Below the pieces are notes generated by a model that saw only the letters and a list, made by a program, of their open reading frames with translations, ran no database searches and was not told the origin of the DNA. The translations under genes and the position numbers were made by a program. From Hyposmocoma kahamanoa (Eukaryota > Arthropoda > Insecta > Lepidoptera > Cosmopterigidae): a stretch of DNA of 64,000 nt. The DNA is taken from contig NW_020653900.1 in assembly GCF_003589595.1 (NCBI RefSeq), positions 1,970,985 through 2,034,984 on the forward strand, given 5' to 3'. The first letter of the stretch is position 1; the number at the start of each line of letters is the position of its first letter. Below, one piece after another: positions 1-9,636 of the stretch.

Positions 1-46
1 ACACTTTTTAGCGCGGACCCGACGTCCATATAATTGTAAGTCAATG
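1..46 (+). mobile_element. MITE family A, right end only
   Basis: The window opens inside a family A element. This stretch equals the last 46 bases of the complete copies at 37480-37707, 42658-42885 and 53251-53536, ending in the terminal inverted repeat TTGTAAGTCAATG. The left part lies outside the window. Family assignment rests on near-identity to those copies. Confidence 0.8.
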
Positions 47-94
47 ACTTACCTATAACATTTTACAAAAAAATCATACGACAGGAGAATTGCG

Positions 95-430
95 CATTTT
101 AAAATTACGTCCCTTTCGGAGCGCAGAGAACTATTAGATATGGTTTTCCTTTATAAAATTATTCACAATGAGGTTGACTGTCCATAACTGCTTGGTATTT
201 AAACTTTAAGATTCCCTCCAGACTTCCTAGATTTCACATGAGGCTTTTTCACCCTCCTTGTCGTAGAACAGTATTAGGTTCCAATTCCACCAAAGCTCGT
301 ATGTCTAATTTATATAATGACTGTTCTAAACATGCGGATACTTTCGTTGACTCACTGGTAGGTTTCAGAAACAAAATTCTTAATTTTCTTGGTTCGGGCA
401 CATACCATTCTCTATTATTTATTATCTGAA
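95..430 (+). pseudogene. LINE reverse transcriptase C-terminal relic
   Basis: Conceptual translation in shifting frames gives SERRELLDMVFLYKIIHNE, then RLFHPPCRRTVLGSNS and NLYNDCSKHADTFVDSL. This resembles the C-terminal tail after the polymerase domain in Jockey-like LINE proteins of Lepidoptera (hydrophobic FLYK, arginine-rich patch, YN...DIF motif). Stops and a frameshift near 190-235 show it is dead. The 63-codon ATG frame at 238-429 is part of this relic and is not a gene. Confidence 0.5.
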
Positions 431-825
431 TCGTGTTGTATATTTTACTTATAAAAAAGTCTTCCTAAACTATTTCTTTTTTATTAGTTTTAAAATTATT
501 TTTTACTTTTCCAACTCTGTTTAAACATTTTCTTTTGCATGAGGTGCTCACCTATAATTAGTTACGCAATTAGATTAAGTTTTTGAAATGTATTAATACC
601 TACATGAAATATGGTAGTAACTGTTGGTGTGCCTAATAATTAAATAAATACAACAGAATAGAAGTATGCATATACTTTTAATCTGTTGTAAAATGTTAGA
701 CATAAGTTACATATAGTAATAATTTGCTTCTAATAAGTTACATCCAAATTATAATCGAGTTATTCACCCAATGGCGATGTTATAAAGTCATACAGCCTCC
801 GAAACAATGAATTTATTACAAACCA
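431..825. other. AT-rich spacer, nothing recognised
   Basis: I see no coding frame, repeat match or inverted repeat here. Confidence 0.5.
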
Positions 826-1030
826 ACTTTCCCGATCGCATAATTTCACGAAATTCAGCCGTTAAGTGGAGTTATGTAGCCTTAAAACTCAAAATTCGTG
901 ACGTGATTAACGAAATAGACCCACCATTTTGTCAAAAAGTGATTAAAAACTTTAATTAAAGAATCGACATCTGTAATTGTGGTCGTGGTGGACATTTATC
1001 AGATATCATTCTTCATTCATAACTGCCAAA
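826..1030 (+). pseudogene. IS630/Tc1-mariner-type transposase C-terminal relic
   Basis: Translation gives PDRIISRNSAVKW followed directly by ALKLKIRDVINEIDPPFCQK and ICNCGRGGHLSDIILHS, with a stop in between. The same protein end is encoded at 39535-39965 on the minus strand, where the missing middle (SPLDYFLWGYVKD) is still present. This copy therefore has an internal deletion around position 875 that removed the third catalytic Asp region. It cannot encode a working transposase. Confidence 0.6.
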
Positions 1031-1101
1031 CCTTGCTTTTTTTTAAATATATTTATGTATCATTAAATTACCCAAAAAGCTAGAAGCCTTTTATTTTTTT
1101 T

Positions 1102-1268
1102 TATAAAGGCACACACTAATAGCCCCGCACTTGGGAAATGCTGTATCGCTAGTGCCATGGACACATACATAGACAACCACAAATTACATTAAAACTCACG
1201 AGAGAAATAAATGTAGGCCGTCCAAATATTTGCGTGGCAGACCAGCATGGTCTGTTCGGCCACGGAAG
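1102..1268 (-). mobile_element. tRNA-derived SINE, family D, degraded
   Basis: On the minus strand the copy begins with a tRNA-like head (GTGGCCGAACAG-type A box) and continues into the family D body (TTTATTTCTCTCGTGAG, then TCTATGTATGTGTCCATGGC). The B box is deleted here. Better copies lie at 14731-14948 and 39968-40182. Confidence 0.7.
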
Positions 1269-1332
1269 GCAAAAATAATTATGTAATTATTGCAGTTTCT
1301 ATCAGTGTACTTGGATAATAAATACTTATTAT

Positions 1333-1590
1333 GAGTTCTTCCAGGGTTGTACTGCCACCTTACATATTTCTGCCGCCAAGCAGTAATGTGAACATTATTG
1401 TGACGGGTAAGTCTTGTGACTTTCTAGGTAGGTACATGGGACTTTTCAATTTATGTCTCAGGGTGATGGGCACAGTGGCAGTGCCCTTCATATTCGATCT
1501 AAGGCTCTGAGTGGCACTGCATCTGTTATGGCGTATGGCTCACTAGGCGCACGACTTGTTCGTCCCGTCATATGGAATCACAAAAAAAAT
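1333..1590 (+). mobile_element. SINE-like retroposon family C
   Basis: This is one of at least 18 copies or fragments in the window. The sense strand starts AGCAGTAGAGCTCC where the head is kept (missing here), contains CTATTTCTGCCGCCAAGCAG and GTGGCACTGCAACTGTTATG, and ends CGACTTGTTCGTCCCGTCAC followed by an A-rich tail. That it is a mobile insertion is shown by the empty site for the copy at 5372-5674. I see no clear pol III boxes, so SINE is inferred from size, tail and target duplication. Confidence 0.75.
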
Positions 1591-2196
1591 CACCCCGACA
1601 TTCCGACAAACAAGATATAATAAGTGATAATAAATTTAGTGAATAACCACGTAAGACTTAAAGTCTATATTCAATGTCGACTTAACATGCACCTAATTAG
1701 AATCGAAAACCTACAAACTAAATTAAACTTAAATGTAAACAGTTCTATGGGTTAAATAAGCCAAAAAACTGTCAGTTTTAACGATTAGGTACACCTCGTA
1801 TTTGTTGTGAGAAGCAACAAATAAAGAATAATTTGGAACTACACATGCTTTTGTTTATTTTCACAAGTGTGTGTGTCACTATAAAAAAAAGATTTTACTG
1901 CTTCTTATTGTTTTAAATCTGTTTTATTCGTAGCCCGAGTTGTGGTAATAATCGTGTGCAATTAAATTTTTTAAAAGCAATCTGGTTAGTATGTTAATTT
2001 CGTATGTTTTTTATGTGGCTTACATTTGGTAGTTGGCTGAGTATAAATTATTGTTTACGTAATGCATTTATGAATAACTTTTTATGCCTTTATTTACGGA
2101 TACCAAATTACATGATTAGAAATAAGCTTAATATTGTGGATTATATTCAATCTGAAAGAGGAGTTTTTTTATTGAATGTGGATTTACTTAACTATT
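1591..2196. other. AT-rich spacer
   Basis: No recognisable gene. A 64-codon ATG frame at 2004-2198 is hydrophobic, AT-driven and matches nothing I know. Confidence 0.5.
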
Positions 2197-2694
2197 AGAG
2201 ATGGAAAAAACTTTTTTTTAAACGTTAAAATGTGCTTTTTTGAAAAAGCGTGCTTAAAAAGCGCTTTTCACTTAAACACATTTTAGTATGAAGCTTACAC
2301 AATCGTTTAGACGTTCAAGCGCATCAAGTTTTATGTTAATAATCTCAGTACAGAGTACTAAAACTACCGAACTCAAAAGTCATTCATCCCCTAGTGTCCA
2401 CCCTTAGAGAACAAAGTCGAAATGAGAACCTCGTCCTTTTTTTGAAGTCGGTTGAAAAGAGCTTGCAACGTTGAATTTATTTATAAAACACGAGTTTTAT
2501 TTTTATTTATAAAATTATTATTCACATTGACGAAATAATTTGTTTAGGAAACATGGATGGCGGGACTTGAAACTTACGCACGTCGTAGAAAATTAAATTG
2601 TTGAATATTGAACTGACTGAAATTGAAAATCGTATAAGCACGCTTTTAAAAAGCAAACTTTTTTCCGTATTTTTCGTTTAAACGCCCACTTCTA
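2197..2694. mobile_element. possible hAT-like element with inverted ends
   Basis: The left end AGAGATGGAAAAAACTTTTT and the reverse complement of the right end (AGAAGTGGGCGTTTAAACG) are loosely inverted, and both carry internal GCGTGCTT motifs next to runs of T or A. TAGAGATGGG-type ends are common in the hAT superfamily. I could not find a convincing 8 bp target duplication. A family K fragment is nested inside at 2338-2460. Confidence 0.3.
2338..2460 (-). repeat. Repeat family K fragment
   Basis: It contains ATAATCTCAGTACAGAGTAC, then TCATCCCCTAG, then TTTTTGAAGTCGGTTGAAAA. The same blocks occur in the same order in the fuller copy at 50515-50812. Confidence 0.6.
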
Positions 2695-3045
2695 TTTATG
2701 ACGATCGTAAAATTACAAGTATTCATTGCGAATTCACAGAAAAAGGTAGTATACGCGAGGCAGTCCCTCTGTTACCACTTTGCCTATAAGAGATAGCACC
2801 CTTTCTTCTAGCGCGTTTAGAGAGACTAATTTACTTATTAGCCCCCCCCCCCTCACCGTTCCTAAAGCATGTGTTCGGCTATACACTACTTTCGGTCTAG
2901 TTTTTGCTTTCAGTTCAATCCAATGCTAGAAAAAAAAAACAGATCCGTTACCAGGGTTTTAGAACGATTACAAAATCCAAGATGCTATTTTAAACACAAA
3001 CCTTTGTTATACATGTTACTGAATGAATGAAATGACTGAAATTGA
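2695..3045. other. Spacer, nothing recognised
   Basis: It contains a run of ten C near 2842 and no coding or repeat signal that I can support. Confidence 0.45.
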
Positions 3046-3254
3046 TGACAGCTGCAGTGCCACTCAGAGCATTAAATCGCAAAATCTTCATTACAACACG
3101 TACGTACATTGACAAGTCCCATGTGCCTGTAATTTCACCAGCACCCTTTCAAACCGGAACGCAATAATTTACACACATTACTGCTTGCCGGCAGAAATAG
3201 GTAAGGTGGCAGTACTTCCCTGGACGAACTCTTTCACAGGGCGTTCTACTGCTT
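3046..3254 (-). mobile_element. SINE-like family C
   Basis: Antisense copy. It runs from GCAGTGCCACTCAGAGCAT to GACGAACTCTTTCACAGGGC, with the middle diverged. The A-rich 3' terminus is missing, so it is truncated on the left. Confidence 0.75.
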
Positions 3255-3404
3255 TTAAAATTTACTTCAACTAGATGAATAGGCACTATAGATGAATTGA
3301 CACTTCATACTGGAATATTACACAAGTAAAGATTACATACAGAAACAAATACTGTATTTCAAAAACACACAGAAAGCTCTCAGTCCTGTAATAATTGTGT
3401 ACAA

Positions 3405-3500
3405 TAGATGCTGTCGCGGCTGCCAGTTTAGTGGCGCTTCGGGAATGTTTGCCGATGTTTATGTAGACGGATTTGACACCATCATAAACAAGTTATATCT
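3405..3500 (+). pseudogene. Jockey-like LINE relic
   Basis: It encodes GASGMFADVYVDGFDTII, which lines up with CSASGMFAEAHIDG at 12276-12530 and CSASGMFAESHTDGF at 12910-13161. A frameshift separates it from the preceding RLP. It is a short piece of the protein C-terminus. Confidence 0.55.
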
Positions 3501-3547
3501 AAATTATGCGTAAAATGTAAATTAATATAAGGTTTTAAATTAATATA

Positions 3548-3694
3548 ACTTTTCTATAACTATAGTTCATAATAGGGTGGTATTCATTAATGTTAGACGT
3601 AACTACTGTGACCATGGGTCCTGTAAAAGACCTAATGCACTGGTATGTTTGAAAGCAACAAATATACGCGATTTAAACTCGAAAAATGATTTCA
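3548..3694 (+). mobile_element. Retroposon family B, diverged
   Basis: It begins AACTTTTCTATAACTATAG, contains CATGGGTCCTGTAAA, and ends ATATACGCGATTTAAACTCG then AAAAATGATTTCA. This matches the complete copy at 45210-45398 throughout, with the centre shortened. Confidence 0.65.
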
Positions 3695-4054
3695 AAAAGG
3701 TGGAACGAAAAAAGAAGTATACCAGCCGTAAATTTAGTGGCACTGCCTCGGCTGGCCCCAATCATCTATTGCGCCCAGCGATACCGACGACGTTGTTATA
3801 CGTATCACGGCTTCATTAATCCACAATGTCTGCGGATGTTGTGGAGTATACATAGTCAATACTACCGACAGGGCGACCGATTAGGGTTCCGCCACAATGT
3901 GAATTTTAATTTAATTGTGGTGAGATTACCAACTCGACATCTGTCGACCTTCATGAAGGAGTTTTGGCCGAAGGGTGTCATGTACCGTAGTTTCCGAGAC
4001 CGGCTACCGGACACCCGCGTTGCGTCACACGTCGCAGACAATATATGGAAATAA
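3695..4054 (+). other. Unrecognised 122-codon open frame
   Basis: The frame opens at an ATG at 3686, which is itself the 3' end of a family B repeat. It runs to 4054 with a balanced residue mix (LVALPRLAPIIYCAQRYRRR ... EFWPKGVMYRSFRDRLPD). I do not recognise a domain. A start codon donated by a repeat and the absence of splice or promoter cues argue against a native gene. A fragment of a retroelement ORF is possible. Confidence 0.2.
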
Positions 4055-4149
4055 TTAGTAGTTTTTGTTTTATTATATCGTTATGTATGTTATTCTTATA
4101 GCCCGAATATAAATAAATAAATGAAAAGAATAAAAAATATAGTTACTAC

Positions 4150-4590
4150 TCGGGCTTCGACTCAAGCCACGAGACGCATAACAACTTTGATGCCTAGCGA
4201 AACACACAAATTTTCACCTCACTTTAGCGAGGAAAATGATAGATGAAAGAAAAACAGTTGAACTTTAACAAAAGAATTTAATAAACAAAATTAGTTACCG
4301 TTGCCAATTGAATGTCAATAATAATAAGAATATTTTATTTTATTTTATATATACCAACGGATTTATATTACATAAATAATATATTATAGACAAATCGCGT
4401 AGTTGAACGCGTCATTATGTTTTTTTTCATCGAAAGAAAAAGTTAAGCCCATAGTCAAGTTCGAATTTCAAAAATCTTTTCCACGCTAGCGTGCAAAAAA
4501 GGCTTATGCGCGAAAAGTTTTAATGAAAAAGGAAGCCTTTCCGAGCTAGTGAGGCGATATTTCCATTGGGAACACGTTTACGTTTACGTA
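4150..4590 (+). repeat. Direct repeat G, copy 1
   Basis: It shares ordered blocks with 6890-7360: CACCTCACT.TAGCGAGGAAA, GATGAAAGAAAAACAGTTGA, AATTAGTTA.CGTTG.CAATT and TCAATAATAATAA-type runs. The two copies are direct and about 2.7 kb apart, flanking the 4.6-6.9 kb block. Ends are fuzzy and I see no TG...CA, so I do not call them LTRs. Confidence 0.55.
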
Positions 4591-4924
4591 GAATGGTAAT
4601 CTAACCAAAAATCGTTGACGCTGAAAGTCAAACCAACACTCGAGTGCTAATCATAGCAATAAAATTGAAGCCTTAACGTCCGCCATCTAATTTATTAAGT
4701 TTTTTTTGGAGGGTCATGTTCTACAGAAACTTCAAATAATTGTCTATCTGTTAACTTTTTTTTAATTCTACTTACTTATTCCCATCTTACATCGAAACTA
4801 AAATATTTCATCATTACCATGAACTTTAACGAGGCTGTGTCACAATACCAAGTAAATGAATTAATTCTTCATTTGGGCGCGCGAACATAATGTTACCTTG
4901 ACAAATGACGTAATTTTAAATTAT
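4591..4924. other. Spacer, nothing recognised
   Basis: AT-rich sequence without a supported feature. Confidence 0.4.
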
Positions 4925-5371
4925 TTATGTTATAAGTGCCGATAAACCACGTGTAATATAAACACTAGAAACTCGAGAACCAATTAAGCTACGGCAAAAC
5001 TAATAACATGGGCGATAAGTGCACTTAGAAAGCTTTTGTTTAGACTACAGATCTACAATAATAATTGTAATTCCCCGACTTTATATTGGAATTTACCAGT
5101 ACATTGAACTTTAACTCATAACCACTTTGTATATTCACTTTATTCAGAAACAATATATTATAATATATAAGGTGACGAGCATTTAAAATTCCTATCAATT
5201 AACACTGGAATCACATGAAAATATTGTTTTACTGTTCTTAAATTAAATTAAAAACATTTACGGGTTTTCGCGAAAAATTAACGAATACTATCAAAATTTA
5301 CAATGTAATGATCTAAAAATGGTTTTAATTCGACCTTATATTAAATAAAGTTTTGTTTTTGAGTGATATTT

Positions 5372-5674
5372 AGATAGCAGTAGAGCTCCTTGTGAAAGAG
5401 TTCGTCCAGGGAAGTACTGCCACCTCACCTATTTCTGCCACCAAGCAGTAATGTTAATGTTAGCATTACTGCATTTCGGTTTTTGAAGGGTAAGGGTACT
5501 AGTGAAATTGCACATGTGTTTTGTCAACTTATGCTTCAGGTTGTAATTTTTTAGTGGACTTCAGATTTTTGCAATTTAAAGCTCAGAGTGGCATTGCAAC
5601 TGTTATGGACAGGCGTGTGGCTTACCACCGTGCAGGCGCACGACTTGTTCGCCACGTCACTTGATATAAAAAAA
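5372..5674 (+). mobile_element. SINE-like family C, full length, with empty site
   Basis: A complete sense copy of about 300 bp, from AGATAGCAGTAGAGCTCC to CACTTGATATAAAAAAA. It is flanked by direct repeats ATATTT (5366-5371 and 5675-5680). The paralogous locus at ~37966-37980 lacks the insert (GATATTTTGCTTCAAATGG), so this is a pre-integration comparison within the window. The A-rich end next to the duplication indicates retroposition. Confidence 0.85.
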
Positions 5675-5894
5675 ATATTTTATACCAAATGGTCTTATTT
5701 TAATGAATAAGTTTTTTTCTAAAGAACAATGAGAAAGTGTGATAACCTCCATTTTGAAGACAATTTTTCTCAAACATGACTGCTATAAATACGATATGAA
5801 ATGTTAATTTCTTCGTTTTTTGTTATCTCTTAAAATATTTTTTTTTGGCTTGCTAAGCACTTTATATTGTTTCATATTGGTGCAAATTCGTAAA

Positions 5895-6340
5895 TTCAGA
5901 TTCAGATTCAGATTCAGATTCATTTATTTCTCAAATATAACATTACAGTATAAATTGCATTACATGTCAAAGTATAAGAAATTATATTGAGATCGTCAGA
6001 CAAAAAGGAAAATTATAAGAAAATCACACAATAATTAGAAAATTTAACAATTCGTTATATAATATTCTTGTCATTAATTTATATATCAAATATCATTCTC
6101 CATCAAGGATCGTCATAAGTTGATAACAATTATACAAGAGTATGTTAATGCGGTAAAAATTAGAATAAAAATAGAAAATACTGAATTCGTTACAATTTAA
6201 AGTCCATAAATTCTTTTACGGAGTATATAGGATTTTTCAAGAAATTCAATTAAAAAAAAATTGAAATGGCATTGGACTACTCATATTTAAGTATACTATA
6301 GTTGTATTATTTGTCTGTGAAATTTCCTAAAACGTACATA
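5895..6340 (-). mobile_element. Probable LINE 3' tail with hexamer repeat
   Basis: The left edge is (TTCAGA)n at 5895-5921 followed by CATTTATTT, an inverted AATAAA. Short tandem tails next to a poly(A) signal are typical of CR1-like LINE 3' ends on the minus strand. The block is missing from repeat H copy 2, consistent with an insertion. No reverse transcriptase frame remains. Confidence 0.4.
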
Positions 6341-6674
6341 AAAAAAAAACGTTTTAATACCATCAGAAAAAGCACATAATGACATTTTGAAAATTTTGAT
6401 AGGTCACAGTTACGGAAATAAATAGTAATGGCATTCATCACAGCAGAAGTCTTCAGCAAACACGGAACGTTAACAATCGCGTCACAAGTGGTAATTTTCA
6501 CAATTTAACCTGTTTTATCGACGCATCGTAGAGATGTTCTGTTTATGTTAGGTTATCAAGTGTTAAATAAAGTAAAAATAATAGTTATTTGTAATGCAAG
6601 GCTGCAAAGTTGTTGTTTGACTCGAGTAAGCACTCACTTTATATTGAAACCTGAGCAAGCGAAAGGAGCTAAGA

Positions 6675-6836
6675 GTCGTATTCCAGAACTCTACTCAATG
6701 CTCAAGTCAGGATTGCACTGGCAACACAAGCACTGGAAATAACGACTCTAATGGCAGGGACTTGAGTATGATTTCGATTGCTTTAAACCATACTCAAATC
6801 CTGACTTGCGCATTGAGTAGAGTTCTAGAATACGAC
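6675..6836. repeat. Inverted repeat, ~40 bp arms
   Basis: The left arm (CGTATTCCAGAACTCTACTC, then AATGCTCAAGTCAGGATT) is inverted at 6798-6836 (AATCCTGACTTGCGCATTGA, then GTAGAGTTCTAGAATACG) with few mismatches, around an ~80 bp loop. Confidence 0.75.
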
Positions 6837-6889
6837 CTTAAGATTGAATTGGTTCAAACTCAAATCATACAGATTCCTGAGCGTAGCGT

Positions 6890-7360
6890 GTTTCAAGACA
6901 CGAGCCGCAAAACAACTTTGTTGTCGAGGGAAATAAACAACTTTTCACCTCACTATAGCGAGGAAAATGGTGGATGAAAGAAAAACAGTTGAACTATAAA
7001 ATTTCAGTTTTTTTTTTATCAAAAGAAAGAGTTTGCTTTCCGATGCGTTCTGAATTAATTTGCATCGTAATTTTATGTGATTATGTGATTATTGAATCTA
7101 TTTTAGTTCTTCAACTAATTAAAATGATTTAATTAACACAATTAGTTATCGTTGTCAATTCAATGTCAACAATAATAAAAATAAAGTATGCCAACAAAAA
7201 TAAAATCGTGTAGTTATTTATACTTTGTGACTCGGTCGGCAATTTTACGTGTTCTACGCCCAATTTCCAAATAACAACACTGAGTGAATGGCGCAAGGTT
7301 TAATTTCCAATGAGAAATTTTGACAGTTTGTAAATATTTACGTTTCCGTACGTACCTTTT
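6890..7360 (+). repeat. Direct repeat G, copy 2
   Basis: Second copy of the repeat at 4150-4590. It shares the TAGCGAGGAAAATGGTGGAT and GATGAAAGAAAAACAGTTGA blocks and a later AATTAGTTATCGTTGTCAAT block. It is interrupted by ~100 bp of unrelated AT-rich sequence. Confidence 0.55.
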
Positions 7361-7476
7361 TTAAATGAAAACAATACATAATCCATATGGAAAACTGTTT
7401 CGTAATCTTGTGGCATTATAATGGTCTTTGCTGTGTATTTTTTGACGGGACAGAGGTTTCTTTGAAGTGTCAGTGG

Positions 7477-7985
7477 CATCGAGTGTATAACCAGAAATAA
7501 AGGCCATCCATCGCTGGCAACTCATTAGGCAAATGGGCCTTATGTCAATTTTAAATATCAATTCTCGTTTGCGCTGAAATCACAAATTAGAAAACTAAAA
7601 TAGTACAGCGCCAACAACTGACTTGTGTGTACGACTCCGTATATTCCAAAAATATTCTGTATTTATTGTAATAAAGATAATATCTATCTCTAACAATGGG
7701 GGCTGTTCCATTCGGTGATGTGGGAAAAACAGCAAAACTTCTAATTACGAAACAAACGGAATCACATTTCATCGGTTATTAAATATTAAATATGCAATTT
7801 TGCAATTTACGTCTATTATAGCAAAGCTCAAGTTAACTCGGTCGATACGAAGTGAAACAATTGACGACACCCGTCAATTGTTTCGAAGTTGGGCTGGCTA
7901 ATCGGAGCGCAGTTGTCACAGTAATGATTTGGCAGATTAAAAATTAAATGACATTTCGTCTCTATTTCTAGTTATTTAATCGATG
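7477..7985 (+). mobile_element. hAT-like MITE family F, 509 bp
   Basis: Inverted ends start CATCGAGTGTATAACCAGAA (left) and CATCGATTAAATAACTAGAA (right, reverse complement). They are flanked by perfect 8 bp duplications GTCAGTGG at 7469-7476 and 7986-7993. Eight-base duplications are the hallmark of hAT and P elements. Internal sequence is shared with 24092-24270 plus 26196-26480, 46554-47060 and 48323-48666. No transposase frame, so it is non-autonomous. Confidence 0.88.
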
Positions 7986-8296
7986 GTCAGTGGTAATTGT
8001 AATCAGTTGTCAAACGGCTAGAACTTAGGGCGCCTTCATATTATTATAAGATGCTTGTAGAAGCGCTGCAGAGGCGCCACTTTCATACAATATCTATCGG
8101 TGGTAGATATTTGGGTCAATTTTAATTTAAATTGTAAAACGCCTTATAAGATGAGAAATAAGAAGAAATAAATATAGTTGCTATTTAACCCCCTGAGGTC
8201 AATTCCGTCACACTTGGGAAATGTAAAAAAAACATACCCGATGTCGATCACAAATTGTTTTAGCATTATCAAAGTCTCTTAACAGAGTTAAAAATG

Positions 8297-8440
8297 AGTT
8301 CTTAGGTTTTCGCGATTGTTACACATAGGAAATGAAACTATTTTTCCGGATTTAAATCGCGTATATTTTCGCGACGTTTCGGGCCCTTTACAGGTCCTGT
8401 AAAGGGCCGATTTAAATCCGGAAAAATAGTTTCATTTCCT
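8297..8440 (+). mobile_element. Retroposon family B, palindromic copy
   Basis: Bounded by the 13 bp direct repeat AGAGTTAAAAATG (8284-8296 and 8441-8453). The copy ends in the family terminus ATAGTTTCATTTCCT, but an inverted second terminus (AGGAAATGAAACTATTTTTC) lies inside it, making a large internal hairpin around GGGCCCTTTACAGGTCCTGT. Confidence 0.8.
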
Positions 8441-8539
8441 AGAGTTAAAAATGGTCTATACAGTTGACTTAGGGAGTCACCAAACATAATAATATGATAT
8501 GTAACAAAAATAAAAAAGACAATGTCAAGTATGAAGCTT

Positions 8540-8612
8540 CATTTACATTAGGCGTTTTAATTTGGTCGAGTATTACTTATTTGACAGTAATTGTTTTGGA
8601 CGGAAGTTGGAC
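8540..8612 (+). repeat. MITE family T fragment
   Basis: It shares TATGAAGCTTCATT-, ATACTTATTTGACAGTAATT- and GTTTCGGACGG-type sequence with the right half of the element at 56907-57091. The terminal GGGGTC end is missing. Confidence 0.6.
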
Positions 8613-8779
8613 ACAGAACCAAAGTACAGGGCCTGGATCAATCGTCGTCGCATGCGTACGGACGCGATCGGAAATTCGCAGGAAGCCGATTCGTTGGCCA
8701 CCTGTACGCTGCGCTGTGGCGAGACGCGTTCTTACGAACCGATGCGAAACGCATTTGTTTCTCTTTTTACGTTCATGGA

Positions 8780-9040
8780 CATAAAGCTTTTTCTGTATGC
8801 TGGTTTTGATTCAAACCGGAATCTACACGATCGGGTAATCTACAGAGTCTCGATATCAGATGGGTTTCCGAGCGAGAAGATGAACCTGACTCCTGCTATA
8901 TCTTTCTAATTTGGGAGTTAAATAAACTATTGTTCCGATTTGAAATGTCAAAAGTTTCCGGTCGGCCATTTGTGAATCGCAATTATGCACCTCGACTCGG
9001 AAGAGAAGCAGTTTTCGAACGGGAGAGGCAATCAAAATCA
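8780..9040 (-). repeat. Repeat family E, copy 1
   Basis: Reverse complement of 15780-16010 and 58450-58640. Shared blocks are GCGATTCACAA, GGCCGATCGGAAACTTTTGA, ATCGGAACAATA and TTCATCTTCTCGCTCGGAAA. Short frames at 8494-8909 are translations of this repeat and of family T. Confidence 0.75.
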
Positions 9041-9636
9041 AGCTGCAGATCGGCTTAATGCGACTCTGCGTTTATATATCTGGCGACTCCCTTATACCCT
9101 CCGAGCAACCTGCAATTAGTGATCGGTGGTTGTAGGAACCGGGTTATCGCATAACAATGATATAGATATCTGTAATATTAAGCTTAGAACTAAGTCCAAA
9201 CTCATGGTACCACGATTTCGTTTAACTAAGGTAAACGATTCTTTTATGGGGAACTGAAGATTATCACTTCCTAAATTTAAAACTTACATTTAAAGTATTT
9301 TAATTGAAAAGTCATAATACAAAATTGTAGACTACGTGTTAGATAAAGATGTATGGAAAGACAACGTGAGTCTAGATTCCACACAAATATGATTCAAAAT
9401 GTATCCTATAGCATTTAAGTTTATTTGAAAAGAAAAACGTAGTGAACGAGGAGTATCTTAAAAAAGGATGTTTTCAAGTGTAAAAATTATATCTATGTAA
9501 TAAATGATTATTTTAACTGAGAGGGAGGCATTTTTGAAAAATTATCAATTGAGAAATTACGGAAAAAATATTAATAGGAATTTAAAAATTATTATTAAAG
9601 TTATTACTTTCTATAATCTGTCTTAATCTGTTTAAT
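9041..9636. other. Spacer, nothing recognised
   Basis: AT-rich, with no supported gene or repeat. Confidence 0.45.

Larger units (their letters stand above)
4925..6600 (+). repeat. Long old repeat H, copy 1
   Basis: Ordered similarity to 36885-38345. Shared blocks include TAACCACTTTGTATATTC, TCTAAAAATGGTTTTAAT, ATTAAATAAAGTTTTGTTTT, AAATGGTCTT, GTTTTAATACC and ATGGCATTCAT.ACAGC. It is interrupted by a family C SINE (5372-5674) and by extra sequence at ~5890-6340, both absent from copy 2. It has no coding capacity. It may be a large non-autonomous element or an ancient duplication. Confidence 0.6.

Noticed and set aside
4150..7360. LTR retrotransposon with G repeats as LTRs
   Set aside because: No TG...CA ends, primer binding site, polypurine tract or gag/pol remnants are visible.
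8494..8909. Three overlapping frames of 72-115 codons
   Set aside because: They lie across repeat families T and E in different frames and have no recognisable domain.
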